Below are positions 1 through 8,186 of a stretch of DNA of 64,000 bases, piece by piece. The notes under the pieces were generated by a model. That model searched no databases, was not told where the DNA came from, and worked only from the letters and a program-made list of their open reading frames with translations. The stretch comes from JABDMH01 sp965223215 (GTDB taxonomy: Bacteria > Bacteroidota > Bacteroidia > Chitinophagales > Saprospiraceae), in contig CBDCVZ010000010.1 of assembly GCA_965223215.1 (NCBI GenBank), positions 3,534,001 to 3,598,000 of the forward strand, given 5' to 3'. Within the stretch, counting starts at the first letter, position 1. Each line of letters begins with the position of its first letter. The position numbers and the translations under genes were made by a program.

Positions 1-468
1 CGTGAGGTTGAAAAATTTGAAATCCAACGGCAGGATGATCATGGTTTCCAAACCATTGGTTCAGTAGCAGTTGGTAGTGAAAAGTCGACCAATTTCAGGT
101 TTGTAAGCGATTCGTTGCTTCCTGGAGTGCACACTTTCAGATTATTGCAAGTTGATCATTCTGGTGAGAAATATTTTTCCTCATTGCTGTCACTGGTGAG
201 TGATGTGGTCAAATTCAAAATCCACGGTCTTCGCAGGGTGGGCCCTGGGTCAATCAGTTTTGATCTCAGTGGCTCCAATGAAGACCTGATCAAGGTCGTT
301 TTGCTCAATAGCCTTGGACAAATCTTAAGCGAACAAGTTTATCAAACAGAGAAACGAAATTCCAGTCAGAAGATAAACTTGTCAATACCAGATCGATCGG
401 GTCCACTCATTATTTTGGCCTCTTCAGGTGTGCAGGTGACTACCAAAAAAATCGCCCTGATAAACTAA
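1..468 (+). CDS. C-terminal part of a secreted T9SS-type protein
   Basis: The reading frame is open from the first base and ends at a TAA, so this is the 3' end of a gene whose start lies outside the window. The visible 155 residues begin with a pattern usual in Bacteroidota surface proteins (FEIQRQDDHGFQTIGSVAVG, then a HTFRLLQVDHSGEKYFS strand). This pattern resembles the Ig/FN3-like module before a sorting tail. The last ~85 residues form a beta-rich domain with VVLLNSLGQIL, like the type-A T9SS C-terminal sorting domain, which sends cargo across the outer membrane. A TTG near base 115 could be read as a start, but the protein-like sequence continues upstream of it. The function of the missing body is unknown. 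Confidence 0.75.
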   Translation, partial: REVEKFEIQRQDDHGFQTIGSVAVGSEKSTNFRFVSDSLLPGVHTFRLLQVDHSGEKYFSSLLSLVSDVVKFKIHGLRRVGPGSISFDLSGSNEDLIKVVLLNSLGQILSEQVYQTEKRNSSQKINLSIPDRSGPLIILASSGVQVTTKKIALIN

Positions 469-688
469 ACTCATACTTTTTTTAGCCATTCGGTTGTGGA
501 TTTACGGTTTGGTATGCGTCTACATGATATACAGTGACCGTAAACTGAAGAGGATGAACTTTCACTAAAAAGTACACGCTGTATAACCCACATTTGGTCA
601 CACCACACTTGGCCTGAGGAGCACCATCGATGTTTTAGATGGAACTCAGTGCAAATCAACTTGCCCCACCCCAGTAGTAAATCAAAGC

Positions 689-708
689 GATTCTAGTCAT
701 CTAGAATC
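689..708. repeat. 8-bp perfect inverted repeat
   Basis: GATTCTAG, a TCAT spacer, then CTAGAATC. It lies 12 bases before the TATAAT at 721-726, where an operator could act on that promoter. It has no T-run, so it is not an obvious terminator. A regulatory role is inference. Confidence 0.4.
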
Positions 709-743
709 ATTGTCCCTCTGTATAATCTCAAATGTAGATGGGG

Positions 744-775
744 AAGCCGGTAAGAATAAACTTACCGGCTTTTGT
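744..775 (+). terminator. Strong stem-loop, terminator or attenuator in the DUF2807 leader
   Basis: Perfect 11-bp stem AAGCCGGTAAG / CTTACCGGCTT with a six-base AATAAA loop, followed by TTGTTGTTC on the plus strand. The stem and the U-rich tail suit an intrinsic terminator. It lies only ~20 bases after a TATAAT box and ~200 bases before the next gene. It could therefore attenuate that gene, or simply end transcription from the upstream gene. Confidence 0.6.
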
Positions 776-974
776 TGTTCTCACCGGGTCTGGCAACCCA
801 TGTTCTGCTGATAAATTTACCCACATTTTGTCGTCCCACTTTTTTTTCACATTCAAGTGCAACCTTCCCCTGCGTCATCCGTCTATAAGTAGAGGGAAAT
901 TTGTGATACGCATGCGGTGTGATTATGAATTTCGATTTCAATCCATGTACGAGAAATTTATAAATGTGAATCCA

Positions 975-1694
975 ATGAAATTTGCGGCCTTTCTTGCCTT
1001 ACTCCTGTCCCTCCATATTGCCCTTGATGGTCAGGTCATAGATGTCAAACCGTTTGATAAGATCATGGTTAGCCACAGGATCAACCTTCACTTGGAAAAG
1101 GGAGATCAAGAATCTGTGCGCTTCGAGTTTGTCAATATTGATCCGAATGACCTCCGCTACGAGGTGTCCAACCGACGTTTGCAAATCTATCTGGATGGTG
1201 CAAAGTTGAACGAACCCAGCGAGCGATTTGATGGCTATCGAAAGAGCATCTACAGCGGTGGGCAGGTCCATGCCTATGTCACTTATCGGGATCTTGAGAA
1301 ATTAGTTGTCAGGGGTGAAGAGAAGATTACCTGTATCAGCCCGATCGAATCAGAAAAATTCACTCTTCGCCTCTATGGTGAATCCGATGTTGACTTAGCA
1401 GCACTTCATGCTGGTTATTTCCGTGCTGCGATGTACGGTGAAAACGAGCTCGATATTGGGGATGGTCAGGTGGAGACTCAGCGATTCAGCTTATATGGTG
1501 AAAATGCGATAAGGGCTCGAGAGGTGAATTGTCACGATACACGTACCACCAGTTTTGGCGAAAACGATTTGGTGATCAATAGTGACAATCTCTCGGTTAC
1601 TGCATTTGGTGAAACCGAAATTTCTTATGCTGGCCGCATGCACATAAACCGCAAAATAATTCTGGGTGAAAGTGCGATCCGCAGCCTGGACTAA
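975..1694 (+). CDS. DUF2807 family secreted protein (putative auto-transporter adhesin head)
   Basis: Start taken at the ATG of MKFAAFLALLLSL, which gives a clean signal peptide and 239 residues; the frame also runs upstream but looks non-coding there. After ~30 residues comes a strand pattern typical of DUF2807 (head GIN domain), a right-handed beta-helix found on Bacteroidota surfaces. The C-terminal half has a near-periodic motif: YGESDVD, YGENELD, YGENAIR, FGENDLV, FGETEIS and LGESAIR, each probably marking one helix rung. No catalytic motif is visible. Members are often linked to envelope stress or adhesion, but their function is not established. It stands alone behind a structured leader and converges on the SLC13 gene. 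Confidence 0.75.
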   Translation: MKFAAFLALLLSLHIALDGQVIDVKPFDKIMVSHRINLHLEKGDQESVRFEFVNIDPNDLRYEVSNRRLQIYLDGAKLNEPSERFDGYRKSIYSGGQVHAYVTYRDLEKLVVRGEEKITCISPIESEKFTLRLYGESDVDLAALHAGYFRAAMYGENELDIGDGQVETQRFSLYGENAIRAREVNCHDTRTTSFGENDLVINSDNLSVTAFGETEISYAGRMHINRKIILGESAIRSLD

Positions 1695-1711
1695 TCCGTT
1701 CTTTGATAGGG

Positions 1712-1767
1712 CTAGCTTGTAGATGCAATCTTCAGTGTGCCGGCTAAAGAAGGTGCCGACAAGCTAG
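1712..1767. terminator. Inverted repeat between convergent genes
   Basis: CTAGCTTGT at 1712-1720 pairs with ACAAGCTAG at 1759-1767, with a GC-rich inner part. The repeat overlaps the stop end of the SLC13 gene and lies 18 bases after the DUF2807 stop, where a shared bidirectional terminator would be expected. There is no T-run, so the call is weak. Confidence 0.3.
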
Positions 1768-3189
1768 GATCACCCACCCCGTGATCAGCATCGGACCGAT
1801 CACTCCAATTGAGACTCCTCCCAGTCTAAATTCTTCCTGTTGTATCAGCCCGGTACTGTAGGCAATGGCATTTGGTGGGGTTGACACGGGAAGAAAAAGA
1901 GCACAACTGGCACTGAGACTAATGATTAGCGGTAAGGTGATGGGGTCGACACCCTCCCATAAGCCCGCCGCCGGAATAAGGATGGCTGCGGCGGCAGTAT
2001 TACTCATGATATTTGAAGAAAACACGGTAAGTGCCGCAAAGGAAACAATAAGCAGAGCCGCTGGTAAATTGATATGCTGTAGCGCGGCTAAGAAAAAGTC
2101 CATGACACCTGTTTCCTGAATGGCTAGGCCAAGTGATAGACCTCCAGCTACCAACATTAAGGTATCCCAGGGTAAAGCTCGAACATCCTCAGCACCAATA
2201 ATATTCATCATAGTCAATACAATGATGGGGATGCCCGAAACAGCAGCCATTGGGATTGGATGTAATCCGTCCGTAACCCAAAGGAGTATGGTCACGACCA
2301 GCACAATACCAACCACCCTCTGACGATTCCATTTTCCCATATACTGCACGGGATCTAAAGGGGTTTCCATCACTTCGAGACAGGCAAAATCAATCTGTCC
2401 GGAGATCTTGTATTTAGCGGTTAATATTTTCCAAAAAATCAGAGTTAGAGCCAACGTTACAGGCACACCCAAGACCATCCAATTGAGAAAGCCAATCTTA
2501 AATGGAATATCATCCATGTTGTTAATCATGTCGACAGCGATCGCGTTGGGTGGAGATCCGATAATCGTACCCATGCCTCCAATGGAAGCGGCTGCGGGAA
2601 TGCCCAGTAATAAACATTTTGAAAAACTATGGGATTTGCCCAGCGATTGCACTAATGGCATAAGTGCAGCCAGCATCATGGCAGCTGTGGCGGTATTAGA
2701 CATGATCATTGAAATGACGGCGGTGCTCACCATTAAGGCCAACAATAACGTATGGGGATCGTTGCCGAATCGAGCGGTTACGACCCGAAAGACCTCCAGA
2801 TCTAGGCCGGTCTTCTTCAATCCTTCAGCCAGAAAAAAACCTCCTAAGAGCAACCAAATGACACTGTCGGACCACGTGTTGACAAACTGTTGCACATCGA
2901 TATTTTGATCTTCCAGACCCGGTTGCCCCAAAAAAAAGACCAAGAAACCCACAATCATTATCCCCACCGCAAAGGGCGGTATGGCCTCCGTTATCCATAA
3001 TCCAACTGCAAAGAATAAGAGAAAAAGGACATACGTTTGAGCTTCCTGAAAGGATTCATCACGAATCAGGTAGGTCAGCAATAGGGACAATAAGATCACG
3101 AAAAGAAAGCGAATCAATCGCGTCTGACTTTGGACCACCTGTTCCACATTTTTCATTTGACTTTGGGAAGCCCTCCTCGAATCTGCCAT
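1744..3189 (-). CDS. SLC13 (DASS) family sodium/anion symporter
   Basis: Integral membrane transporter of 481 residues, the usual length for divalent anion:sodium symporters, which carry dicarboxylates, citrate or sulfate. The two family signatures are both present and mirror each other: SNTATAAMMLAALMP followed by GSPPNAIA in the first half, and SNIMSNTAAAAILIP followed by STPPNAIA in the second. These SNT loops bind Na+ and substrate carboxylates. About eleven hydrophobic segments are visible, after a polar N-terminus of ~25 residues. An internal Met (MKNVEQ) 11 codons later could be the true start. Its substrate cannot be read from sequence, and no metabolic partner gene is adjacent. Confidence 0.9.
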   Translation of the reverse strand: MADSRRASQSQMKNVEQVVQSQTRLIRFLFVILLSLLLTYLIRDESFQEAQTYVLFLLFFAVGLWITEAIPPFAVGIMIVGFLVFFLGQPGLEDQNIDVQQFVNTWSDSVIWLLLGGFFLAEGLKKTGLDLEVFRVVTARFGNDPHTLLLALMVSTAVISMIMSNTATAAMMLAALMPLVQSLGKSHSFSKCLLLGIPAAASIGGMGTIIGSPPNAIAVDMINNMDDIPFKIGFLNWMVLGVPVTLALTLIFWKILTAKYKISGQIDFACLEVMETPLDPVQYMGKWNRQRVVGIVLVVTILLWVTDGLHPIPMAAVSGIPIIVLTMMNIIGAEDVRALPWDTLMLVAGGLSLGLAIQETGVMDFFLAALQHINLPAALLIVSFAALTVFSSNIMSNTAAAAILIPAAGLWEGVDPITLPLIISLSASCALFLPVSTPPNAIAYSTGLIQQEEFRLGGVSIGVIGPMLITGWVILACRHLL

Positions 3190-3254
3190 AGTAGTTCTGA
3201 GTTTTAAGCCGGAATATATTTAAGCAGTAGGAACCTGTATCCAATTTAGGGATT

Positions 3255-3280
3255 CGACGCATTGATTACTAAATGCGTCG
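3255..3280. repeat. 9-bp perfect inverted repeat upstream of the SLC13 gene
   Basis: CGACGCATT / AATGCGTCG with an eight-base loop. It lies 66 bases upstream of the minus-strand SLC13 start and ~200 bases beyond the ferritin stop. No T-run follows on either strand, so an operator is as likely as a terminator. The rest of 3190-3478 holds nothing I can name. Confidence 0.4.
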
Positions 3281-3478
3281 CAAAGATATCAATTGGACAA
3301 AAATATCATACCACCATACTGGCAAAAAGCCCCACAAAGCCAGGGAGCCTTTCCGAGCAATTATGGGCATCATGGGTTAAGGTGCACAGATAATTTGGCA
3401 ATCGCCTAAACCCACAAAACAAGTGGTTGATTTTATGTGGTAAATCGTAAGAAATGCTGGTTACACATTGTAAAGAAA

Positions 3479-4000
3479 TTACTCGTCTGGGCCACTAGCT
3501 CCACCCATTTGAGTATTTATTTCCTCAATTTCCTTCTCGATGAAATATAGCGTCTGCGGTCCCTCTCCAATGAGGTTTACTTTGTCTAATATCGATCTCA
3601 TCAACGCTTCCTCTTCGCGTTGTTCTGCAACGTACCATTGTAAAAAATTATGAGTTGTATGATCGTTTTCTTTATTAGACAAATCTACCAGTCCATTAAT
3701 GGCTTTGGTCACTTTTTGCTCATGCGCATAAACATCCTTGAAGACTTGTTGAATCGACTGAAAATTCATCGGTGGCTTCTTAATTGCTGGTACAACTGCC
3801 TTTCCATCCATCTCGAGTATATAGTGAAAGATCCTCAACATATGGTCATTTTCTTCGGCAGACTGCCGGACAAAAAACTGGGTGCATCCCTCCATGCCTT
3901 GCACATCACACCATGAGGCCATCGATAAATATAAAAACGAGGCGTATGCTTCTAACTCAATTTGTTTATTTAAGGCGGTTTCAATTTTCGTCGTTAACAT
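3479..4000 (-). CDS. ftnA: Non-haem bacterial ferritin
   Basis: Cytoplasmic iron-storage protein that oxidises Fe2+ at a di-iron ferroxidase centre and stores it as a mineral inside a 24-subunit shell. Length 173 residues, standard for FtnA. The centre is complete: Glu17, Glu50 and His53 (SAEENDH), Glu94, Gln127 and Glu130 (AEQREEE), in the same spacing as the E. coli protein. It follows the phosphatase gene by only 19 bases on the same strand, so the two are probably co-transcribed. I see no Fur-like palindrome in the small gap. The acidic C-terminal tail (GGASGPDE) is slightly longer than usual. Confidence 0.95.
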   Translation of the reverse strand: MLTTKIETALNKQIELEAYASFLYLSMASWCDVQGMEGCTQFFVRQSAEENDHMLRIFHYILEMDGKAVVPAIKKPPMNFQSIQQVFKDVYAHEQKVTKAINGLVDLSNKENDHTTHNFLQWYVAEQREEEALMRSILDKVNLIGEGPQTLYFIEKEIEEINTQMGGASGPDE

Positions 4001-4019
4001 CAGAATTATTTTAAAATAA

Positions 4020-4475
4020 TTAGTTTGTCATTTCTTTAATAAATGCATCGCAAGCAGAATCTAGTAACTCATAGACCTTTTCGAATCCACTTTCCCCTCC
4101 ATAATAGGGATCAGGGATGGTCCGATTTTCTCCCGGGTAAAGATAATTTAAGATGAGCTCCACACGCGACTCTTGTTCTGGTGTTGCCAATCTTTTTACG
4201 TCTTGATAATTTTGGGCATCCATGGCCAGTATAAAATCAAAGGCTTCAAAATCACTGCGCACAAATTTTCTTGCTGACTGATTTCGAATATTAATATTAT
4301 TCTGCTCAGCGATGGCGATTGATCTTTGATCTGGGGCTTGTCCTTCATGATATCCACCGGTACCAGCACTATCGACCGACCATTCTAAGCCGAGTTTTTC
4401 GATTTTCTCTCTCAATATACCTTCTGCCAAAGGCGATCTACAAATATTACCTAAGCAAACCATGAGTACTTTCAT
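4020..4475 (-). CDS. Low molecular weight protein tyrosine phosphatase
   Basis: Cytoplasmic cysteine phosphatase of 151 residues. The P-loop CLGNICRS carries the nucleophile Cys7 and phosphate-binding Arg13, and the general acid is Asp122 in DPYYGG; all are intact. Start chosen at MKVLMVCLGN because the P-loop always lies right at the N-terminus in this family. The frame continues 19 codons upstream without protein-like character. In bacteria these enzymes either act on tyrosine kinases of exopolysaccharide export or are stand-alone; no Wzc-like kinase is present here. The ferritin gene follows after 19 bases. Confidence 0.93.
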   Translation of the reverse strand: MKVLMVCLGNICRSPLAEGILREKIEKLGLEWSVDSAGTGGYHEGQAPDQRSIAIAEQNNINIRNQSARKFVRSDFEAFDFILAMDAQNYQDVKRLATPEQESRVELILNYLYPGENRTIPDPYYGGESGFEKVYELLDSACDAFIKEMTN

Positions 4476-4636
4476 CGTGTGGGCAAATATAGTTATATCT
4501 AAGTTGATACGAGGCGCGCCACTAGTTGACACACATCACCAGATTTGGCTTGTCTCGCCATAGAAGTAACAACAAATTTGGACGCTGGTTCAAACCTCAC
4601 CCTCCTTGCCTGGGTACTCGGTGTGTGTGAAATAGC

Positions 4637-4664
4637 TTTGCTTGCAAAAAACTTGCTATTTTTG
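4637..4664 (+). promoter_or_regulatory. Bacteroidota-type promoter candidate before the esterase
   Basis: TATTTTTG at 4657-4664 matches the Bacteroidota -7 consensus TANNTTTG, with TTTG at 4637-4640 upstream (spacing 16, slightly short). Transcription would begin ~4671, about a dozen bases before the proposed TTG start at 4684, so it fits that start. Confidence 0.4.
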
Positions 4665-4683
4665 CCGCCTTCAATGAACACCT

Positions 4684-5793
4684 TTGGGAGGTAACCAATC
4701 GTCGATCGTTCGATTTCAGCTGACTACACCGGTGCATGATGCCCGGGAGGTATTCATGTACGGCAACTTTAACAATTGGAAGCCAAGGGAAGGCAGCCTA
4801 TCCATGCAGCCTGATGGTCCAGGTCAATACTCTTTGGAACTACCGCTCAAGAAAATCAAATTTCCTTTTAACTATAAATATCATAAGGGTGATCTGAAGC
4901 AAGAGGAACTAGACCTCATTGGAAATGTACCTACCGTCAGAAGACTGCACAAAAACCAATCGCTGATTCGAGATGAGGTACCGCGATGGCGTTTTAATGG
5001 TGCCTCATGTGATCTCAGCCTCCTACCCCAAAAATATCTCATCGAAGATGATTTCGAAATTCCCCAATTAAATAAACGACGACGAATTTGGGCACTGCTA
5101 CCTCACAACTATGAAAAAACCACTTTGAATTATCCTGTGCTCTACCTGCAAGATGCTCAAAATCTGTTTAATGAACGTGCTCCCTTTGGCAATTGGGCCA
5201 TCGATGAAAAATTAGCCATTCTTTCTGAGCTCGGTTATGGCGATGTGATCATTGTAGCGGTGGAACATGGAGAAAATGATCGAATTAGGGAATATAGTCC
5301 TTTTGACACCGAAGAATTTGGGCCAGGTGAAGGTGTTGCTTACGCCGCCTTTATGCACGATACCCTCAAGCCGTACATTGATAATAATTTTCGCACCAAA
5401 CCACATCGAATTCACACCGGGATAGGTGGCAGCTCTATGGGTGGACTTATTAGTGTTTTTACGGGCCTTTCCTATCCGGAAAGCTTCTCTAAGTGGATGA
5501 TTTTTTCTCCATCTTTGTGGCTATCATCAGAGATTTTTGAGAATGCACAAATGCATGAAAATGAAAAACCAACTTTTATATACTTATTTGGAGGCCTCAG
5601 AGAAAGTGCTTCCATGGAATCTGATCTTCGCCAGTTCACTGAGATATTAGAAAGAAAATCACACGAGAAGGAAAAACTGCAATATAAATTATCAATTCAT
5701 CCGACGGCCTCCCATTCCGAAAAATATTGGGGAGCTGAATTTCCGAGGGCCGTAAGATGGCTCTTTTATGACAATCCTGACTATGAAAATTAG
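4684..5793 (+). CDS. Esterase with N-terminal CBM48-like domain (Fes/IroE-like)
   Basis: Predicted serine esterase of 369 residues without a signal peptide. Residues 8-85 look like an early-set domain of the AMPK-glycogen-binding/CBM48 kind (VFMYGNFNNWKPREG, PFNYKYHKGD), as in Fes-type enterochelin esterases. Residues ~115-360 are the putative-esterase D fold, with nucleophile Ser251 in GGSSMGG and a likely catalytic His in PTASHSEKYW. There is no in-frame ATG before the conserved domain; an in-frame TGA lies three codons before the TTG used here. A nearby ATG (4674) is out of frame. Either TTG is the start or the 5' end is frameshifted. The stop overlaps the aminopeptidase start by 11 bases. 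The natural substrate is unknown; no siderophore genes are near. Confidence 0.8.
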   Translation: MGGNQSSIVRFQLTTPVHDAREVFMYGNFNNWKPREGSLSMQPDGPGQYSLELPLKKIKFPFNYKYHKGDLKQEELDLIGNVPTVRRLHKNQSLIRDEVPRWRFNGASCDLSLLPQKYLIEDDFEIPQLNKRRRIWALLPHNYEKTTLNYPVLYLQDAQNLFNERAPFGNWAIDEKLAILSELGYGDVIIVAVEHGENDRIREYSPFDTEEFGPGEGVAYAAFMHDTLKPYIDNNFRTKPHRIHTGIGGSSMGGLISVFTGLSYPESFSKWMIFSPSLWLSSEIFENAQMHENEKPTFIYLFGGLRESASMESDLRQFTEILERKSHEKEKLQYKLSIHPTASHSEKYWGAEFPRAVRWLFYDNPDYEN

Positions 5794-7222
5794 AATCATC
5801 GGTAACTCCCTGAAATCACCGGGGATCACCATCCTCCCTTTTGAAACAAATGATGACTCGGATGTGCATTTTATTCAAAAATCCCATCCGATCCTGGCCT
5901 CACTTACTAGCATATCTGGAGGCAAGATAATACTGAAGGACTCACATGGCCACCAAGCCTTTCTCTTGGTTGAGGTAAAAAGCGAAAACGGCTTAGAGGG
6001 TTGGTTAGAGTTTTTTATGTCACATGGAAAAGATCTGATTGAGGGTGCACAACTAGACCTATCAAATCCGAAGTATGGGTCAGAACTGGGCGATGTGGTA
6101 CAGGCCTTTAGTCTGGCACATTACCAAGTTGCGAAATACACTGGCAAACTAGTAAAAACTGAACTACTCAAAAGTGCTAAATCACTTAGCATTTTGGTTG
6201 GTAAGGGTGAGGCAGCCGTGGCTAAAAAGATATTGGTCGAGCGCACAACACTGGCAACCTATCAGATGGAAGTTATGGATTTGGTGAACGGACCAGGCAA
6301 TAGGGTGAATGCACCCTTCTTCAATCGTTGGGTTAGAAAAATGAGTCGCAAGTGTGGCTTCAAAGTCAAAATACTCAATAAAAAACAGATTCAAGAACAG
6401 GGCCTGGAGGCACTGCTGTCTGTTAACCGCGGCAGTGAATGGGATCCCTCTTTTATCATTGCTCAATACCACGGATCAAAAAATCCACGGTCTAAGACCC
6501 TAGGGCTGGTAGGGAAGGGTGTCACCTTTGACACCGGTGGCCTTTCCATTAAGCCATCCAACAACCTACACTACATGAAAAGTGATATGGGTGGAGCTGC
6601 CGCAGTTTTGGGTACCATTGCTGCGGTGTCAGCCATGCAGTGGCCCATAAATATCATAGCCATCACACCGATCACCGACAATTGTGTTGATGCCAATGCG
6701 ATTAAACCCGGTGATGTCATAAATTCCTATAGTGGAAAGACCATCGAAGTGATCAATACGGATGCAGAAGGTAGACTGATTTTGGCAGATGCCCTGTCGT
6801 ATTTAATTAAGAATTTCGAAGTTGATCACGTCATTGATCTCGCCACGCTAACCGGTAGCAGCGTTCGTACCTTCGGACCAGCTTGTGCAGCATTGTTTTG
6901 CAATGACGACGAATTGGAAGAGCAATTATTTTTGAGTGGTTTGAGTGTCAAGGAGAAAGTTTGGAGTCTGCCTCTTTGGGACGAGTACGATGACGAGATG
7001 AAATCTGATGTTGCTGACATTAAGAATCTCTCCACCCGACCTATGGCGGGTGCGATCACTGCCGCTAAATTCTTACAATTTTTCACGCATAATCATCCCT
7101 CTTGGGCACATCTTGACATCGCGGGAACTGCCTTCGGAGATACGAAATTTGCTAAGGGTAAAGCAGCCACTGGATATGGAGTCCATCTACTTTGTCATTA
7201 TATTCAGGAGTATTTAATTTAA
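5783..7222 (+). CDS. pepA: Leucyl aminopeptidase, M17 family
   Basis: Cytoplasmic zinc/manganese aminopeptidase that removes N-terminal residues from peptides, 479 residues. The C-terminal catalytic domain has the signature NTDAEGRL (Asp327, Glu329 and bicarbonate-site Arg331). The metal ligands Lys245 and Asp250 lie in VGKGVTFDTGG, with Lys257 and Asp268 after them, so the active site is complete. The N-terminal ~160 residues are the divergent M17 regulatory domain. The start at MKIRIIGNS overlaps the preceding esterase gene; an ATG 15 bases earlier is also possible. The overlap points to translational coupling, though no shared pathway with the esterase is obvious. Confidence 0.95.
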   Translation: MKIRIIGNSLKSPGITILPFETNDDSDVHFIQKSHPILASLTSISGGKIILKDSHGHQAFLLVEVKSENGLEGWLEFFMSHGKDLIEGAQLDLSNPKYGSELGDVVQAFSLAHYQVAKYTGKLVKTELLKSAKSLSILVGKGEAAVAKKILVERTTLATYQMEVMDLVNGPGNRVNAPFFNRWVRKMSRKCGFKVKILNKKQIQEQGLEALLSVNRGSEWDPSFIIAQYHGSKNPRSKTLGLVGKGVTFDTGGLSIKPSNNLHYMKSDMGGAAAVLGTIAAVSAMQWPINIIAITPITDNCVDANAIKPGDVINSYSGKTIEVINTDAEGRLILADALSYLIKNFEVDHVIDLATLTGSSVRTFGPACAALFCNDDELEEQLFLSGLSVKEKVWSLPLWDEYDDEMKSDVADIKNLSTRPMAGAITAAKFLQFFTHNHPSWAHLDIAGTAFGDTKFAKGKAATGYGVHLLCHYIQEYLI

Positions 7223-7307
7223 AACCCTATTCCCTGTTGTAGATGGTTATAGTTATCATTGCACATAATGAGATCACTTGAGCCCATCTTAATAAAAGTG
7301 AGAATGC

Positions 7308-7730
7308 ATGCAAATTCAGACCGAATTAATTCAACTGCAAACCAATGGATTTAATCACATCTTGAATATTACGCCTCAGGTAAAAGAACTGGTGATGAAC
7401 AGTGGTTTTCATCAAGGTCAAGTGACTGTTTTTGGGATTGGATCTACCACGGGTATTACCACCCTTGAGTATGAACCCGGTTTGGTCAAGCAAGATGTGC
7501 ATGAAATGCTCGAGAAAATCGCACCTTATGAAAAAGCTTACCTACACAATCAAACCTGGGGCGATGACAATGGCGCGGCGCATTTGAGATCCCTTTTGAT
7601 TGGCACGAGCTACATATGTCCCTTCAAGGGTCGGCGGCTCTTGCTGGGCACCTGGCAACAGATTGTTTTTATCGACTTTGATACGCGTCCTCGCGATCGA
7701 AAAATAGCCGTACAAATGATCGGGGCATAA
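7308..7730 (+). CDS. yjbQ: YjbQ family protein (UPF0047)
   Basis: Small cytoplasmic protein of 140 residues, the usual size of the YjbQ/UPF0047 family. Diagnostic blocks are GSTTGITTLEYEP (the HT/ST-rich loop), NGAAHLRSLLIGTSY and RRLLLGTWQQIVFIDFD. Some members show weak thiamine-phosphate synthase activity, and the family is often annotated as a secondary thiamine-phosphate synthase; the physiological role is not settled. It stands alone, 85 bases after pepA, and converges with the cupin gene. No thiamine gene is visible in the window. Confidence 0.9.
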   Translation: MQIQTELIQLQTNGFNHILNITPQVKELVMNSGFHQGQVTVFGIGSTTGITTLEYEPGLVKQDVHEMLEKIAPYEKAYLHNQTWGDDNGAAHLRSLLIGTSYICPFKGRRLLLGTWQQIVFIDFDTRPRDRKIAVQMIGA

Positions 7731-7805
7731 GGCAAATCCAAGGGAGACCTGATTTTAAGATCATTTTACTCCCCTTTCAAAGCTCAATGCCATACTGTTT
7801 AAAAT

Positions 7806-8141
7806 CTATAAAAAGTCTTCCCTAATTGGATTAAAATTGTCGATTAGTCTGGCTGTCTCTGATCTTAATTTGATTGAATGCAATTTTCCGGGTGGTACGG
7901 AGAACATATCACCAGCCTGAAGATCCTCATCCGGTTCTCCTTCGCAATAAAAGGTGATCTCCCCTTCGGCAATATAACACGTCTGCACATGTGGATGCTG
8001 GTGAGGTGGTTCAGGCTCAGACCAAGGACCGTCCGAGAAATCTAGTACAACGGTCATCAAATTTCCAGTGTGACACAGCCTTCGCTGTAAATCATCTCTG
8101 ACCATCTCAGGTTGCATGGACGCATATCGATGTACGGGCAT
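7806..8141 (-). CDS. Single-domain cupin protein
   Basis: Compact 111-residue cupin with the metal-binding motifs HQHPHVQTCYIAEGE (His, His, Glu) and the later PPGKLHSI histidine, so a metal site is probably intact. No signal peptide is seen. Small cupins of this type are dioxygenases, isomerases or sugar-binding sensors; the sequence alone does not decide. It is transcribed away from the secreted TIM-barrel gene, with only 45 bases between their starts, so the two may share a control region. Confidence 0.85.
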   Translation of the reverse strand: MPVHRYASMQPEMVRDDLQRRLCHTGNLMTVVLDFSDGPWSEPEPPHQHPHVQTCYIAEGEITFYCEGEPDEDLQAGDMFSVPPGKLHSIKLRSETARLIDNFNPIREDFL

Positions 8142-8186
8142 AAACTGAATTAAATCTATTTTTACGAAAAGTTTGCAACAAATCCG

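Larger units (their letters stand above)
469..974. other. Intergenic leader region with palindrome, -10-like box and hairpin
   Basis: There is no convincing gene in these ~500 bases. They hold an 8-bp inverted repeat (689-708), a TATAAT hexamer (721-726) and a strong hairpin (744-771). A long AT-rich stretch with a poly-T run (~840-848) leads to the ATG at 975. A frame open from 738 runs into the DUF2807 gene, but its first 79 codons look non-coding. Confidence 0.5.

Noticed and set aside
471..659. 62-codon minus-strand frame after the first gene
   Set aside because: Composition is Cys/Trp/Ser-rich without any family feature, and it starts in a region that looks non-coding on both strands.
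738..974. N-terminal extension of the DUF2807 frame
   Set aside because: The extra 79 codons cover the hairpin and poly-T stretch and put the signal peptide in the middle of the protein.
2408..2908. 166-codon plus-strand frame
   Set aside because: Antisense to the membrane helices of the SLC13 transporter; its sequence has no independent features.
4499..4681. A 60-codon minus-strand frame upstream of the LMW-PTP, and a GGTTCAAACC stretch within it that recalls a tRNA T-arm
   Set aside because: The peptide has no recognisable pattern. The stretch does not pair into a 5-bp T stem, and no acceptor or anticodon arm can be drawn.
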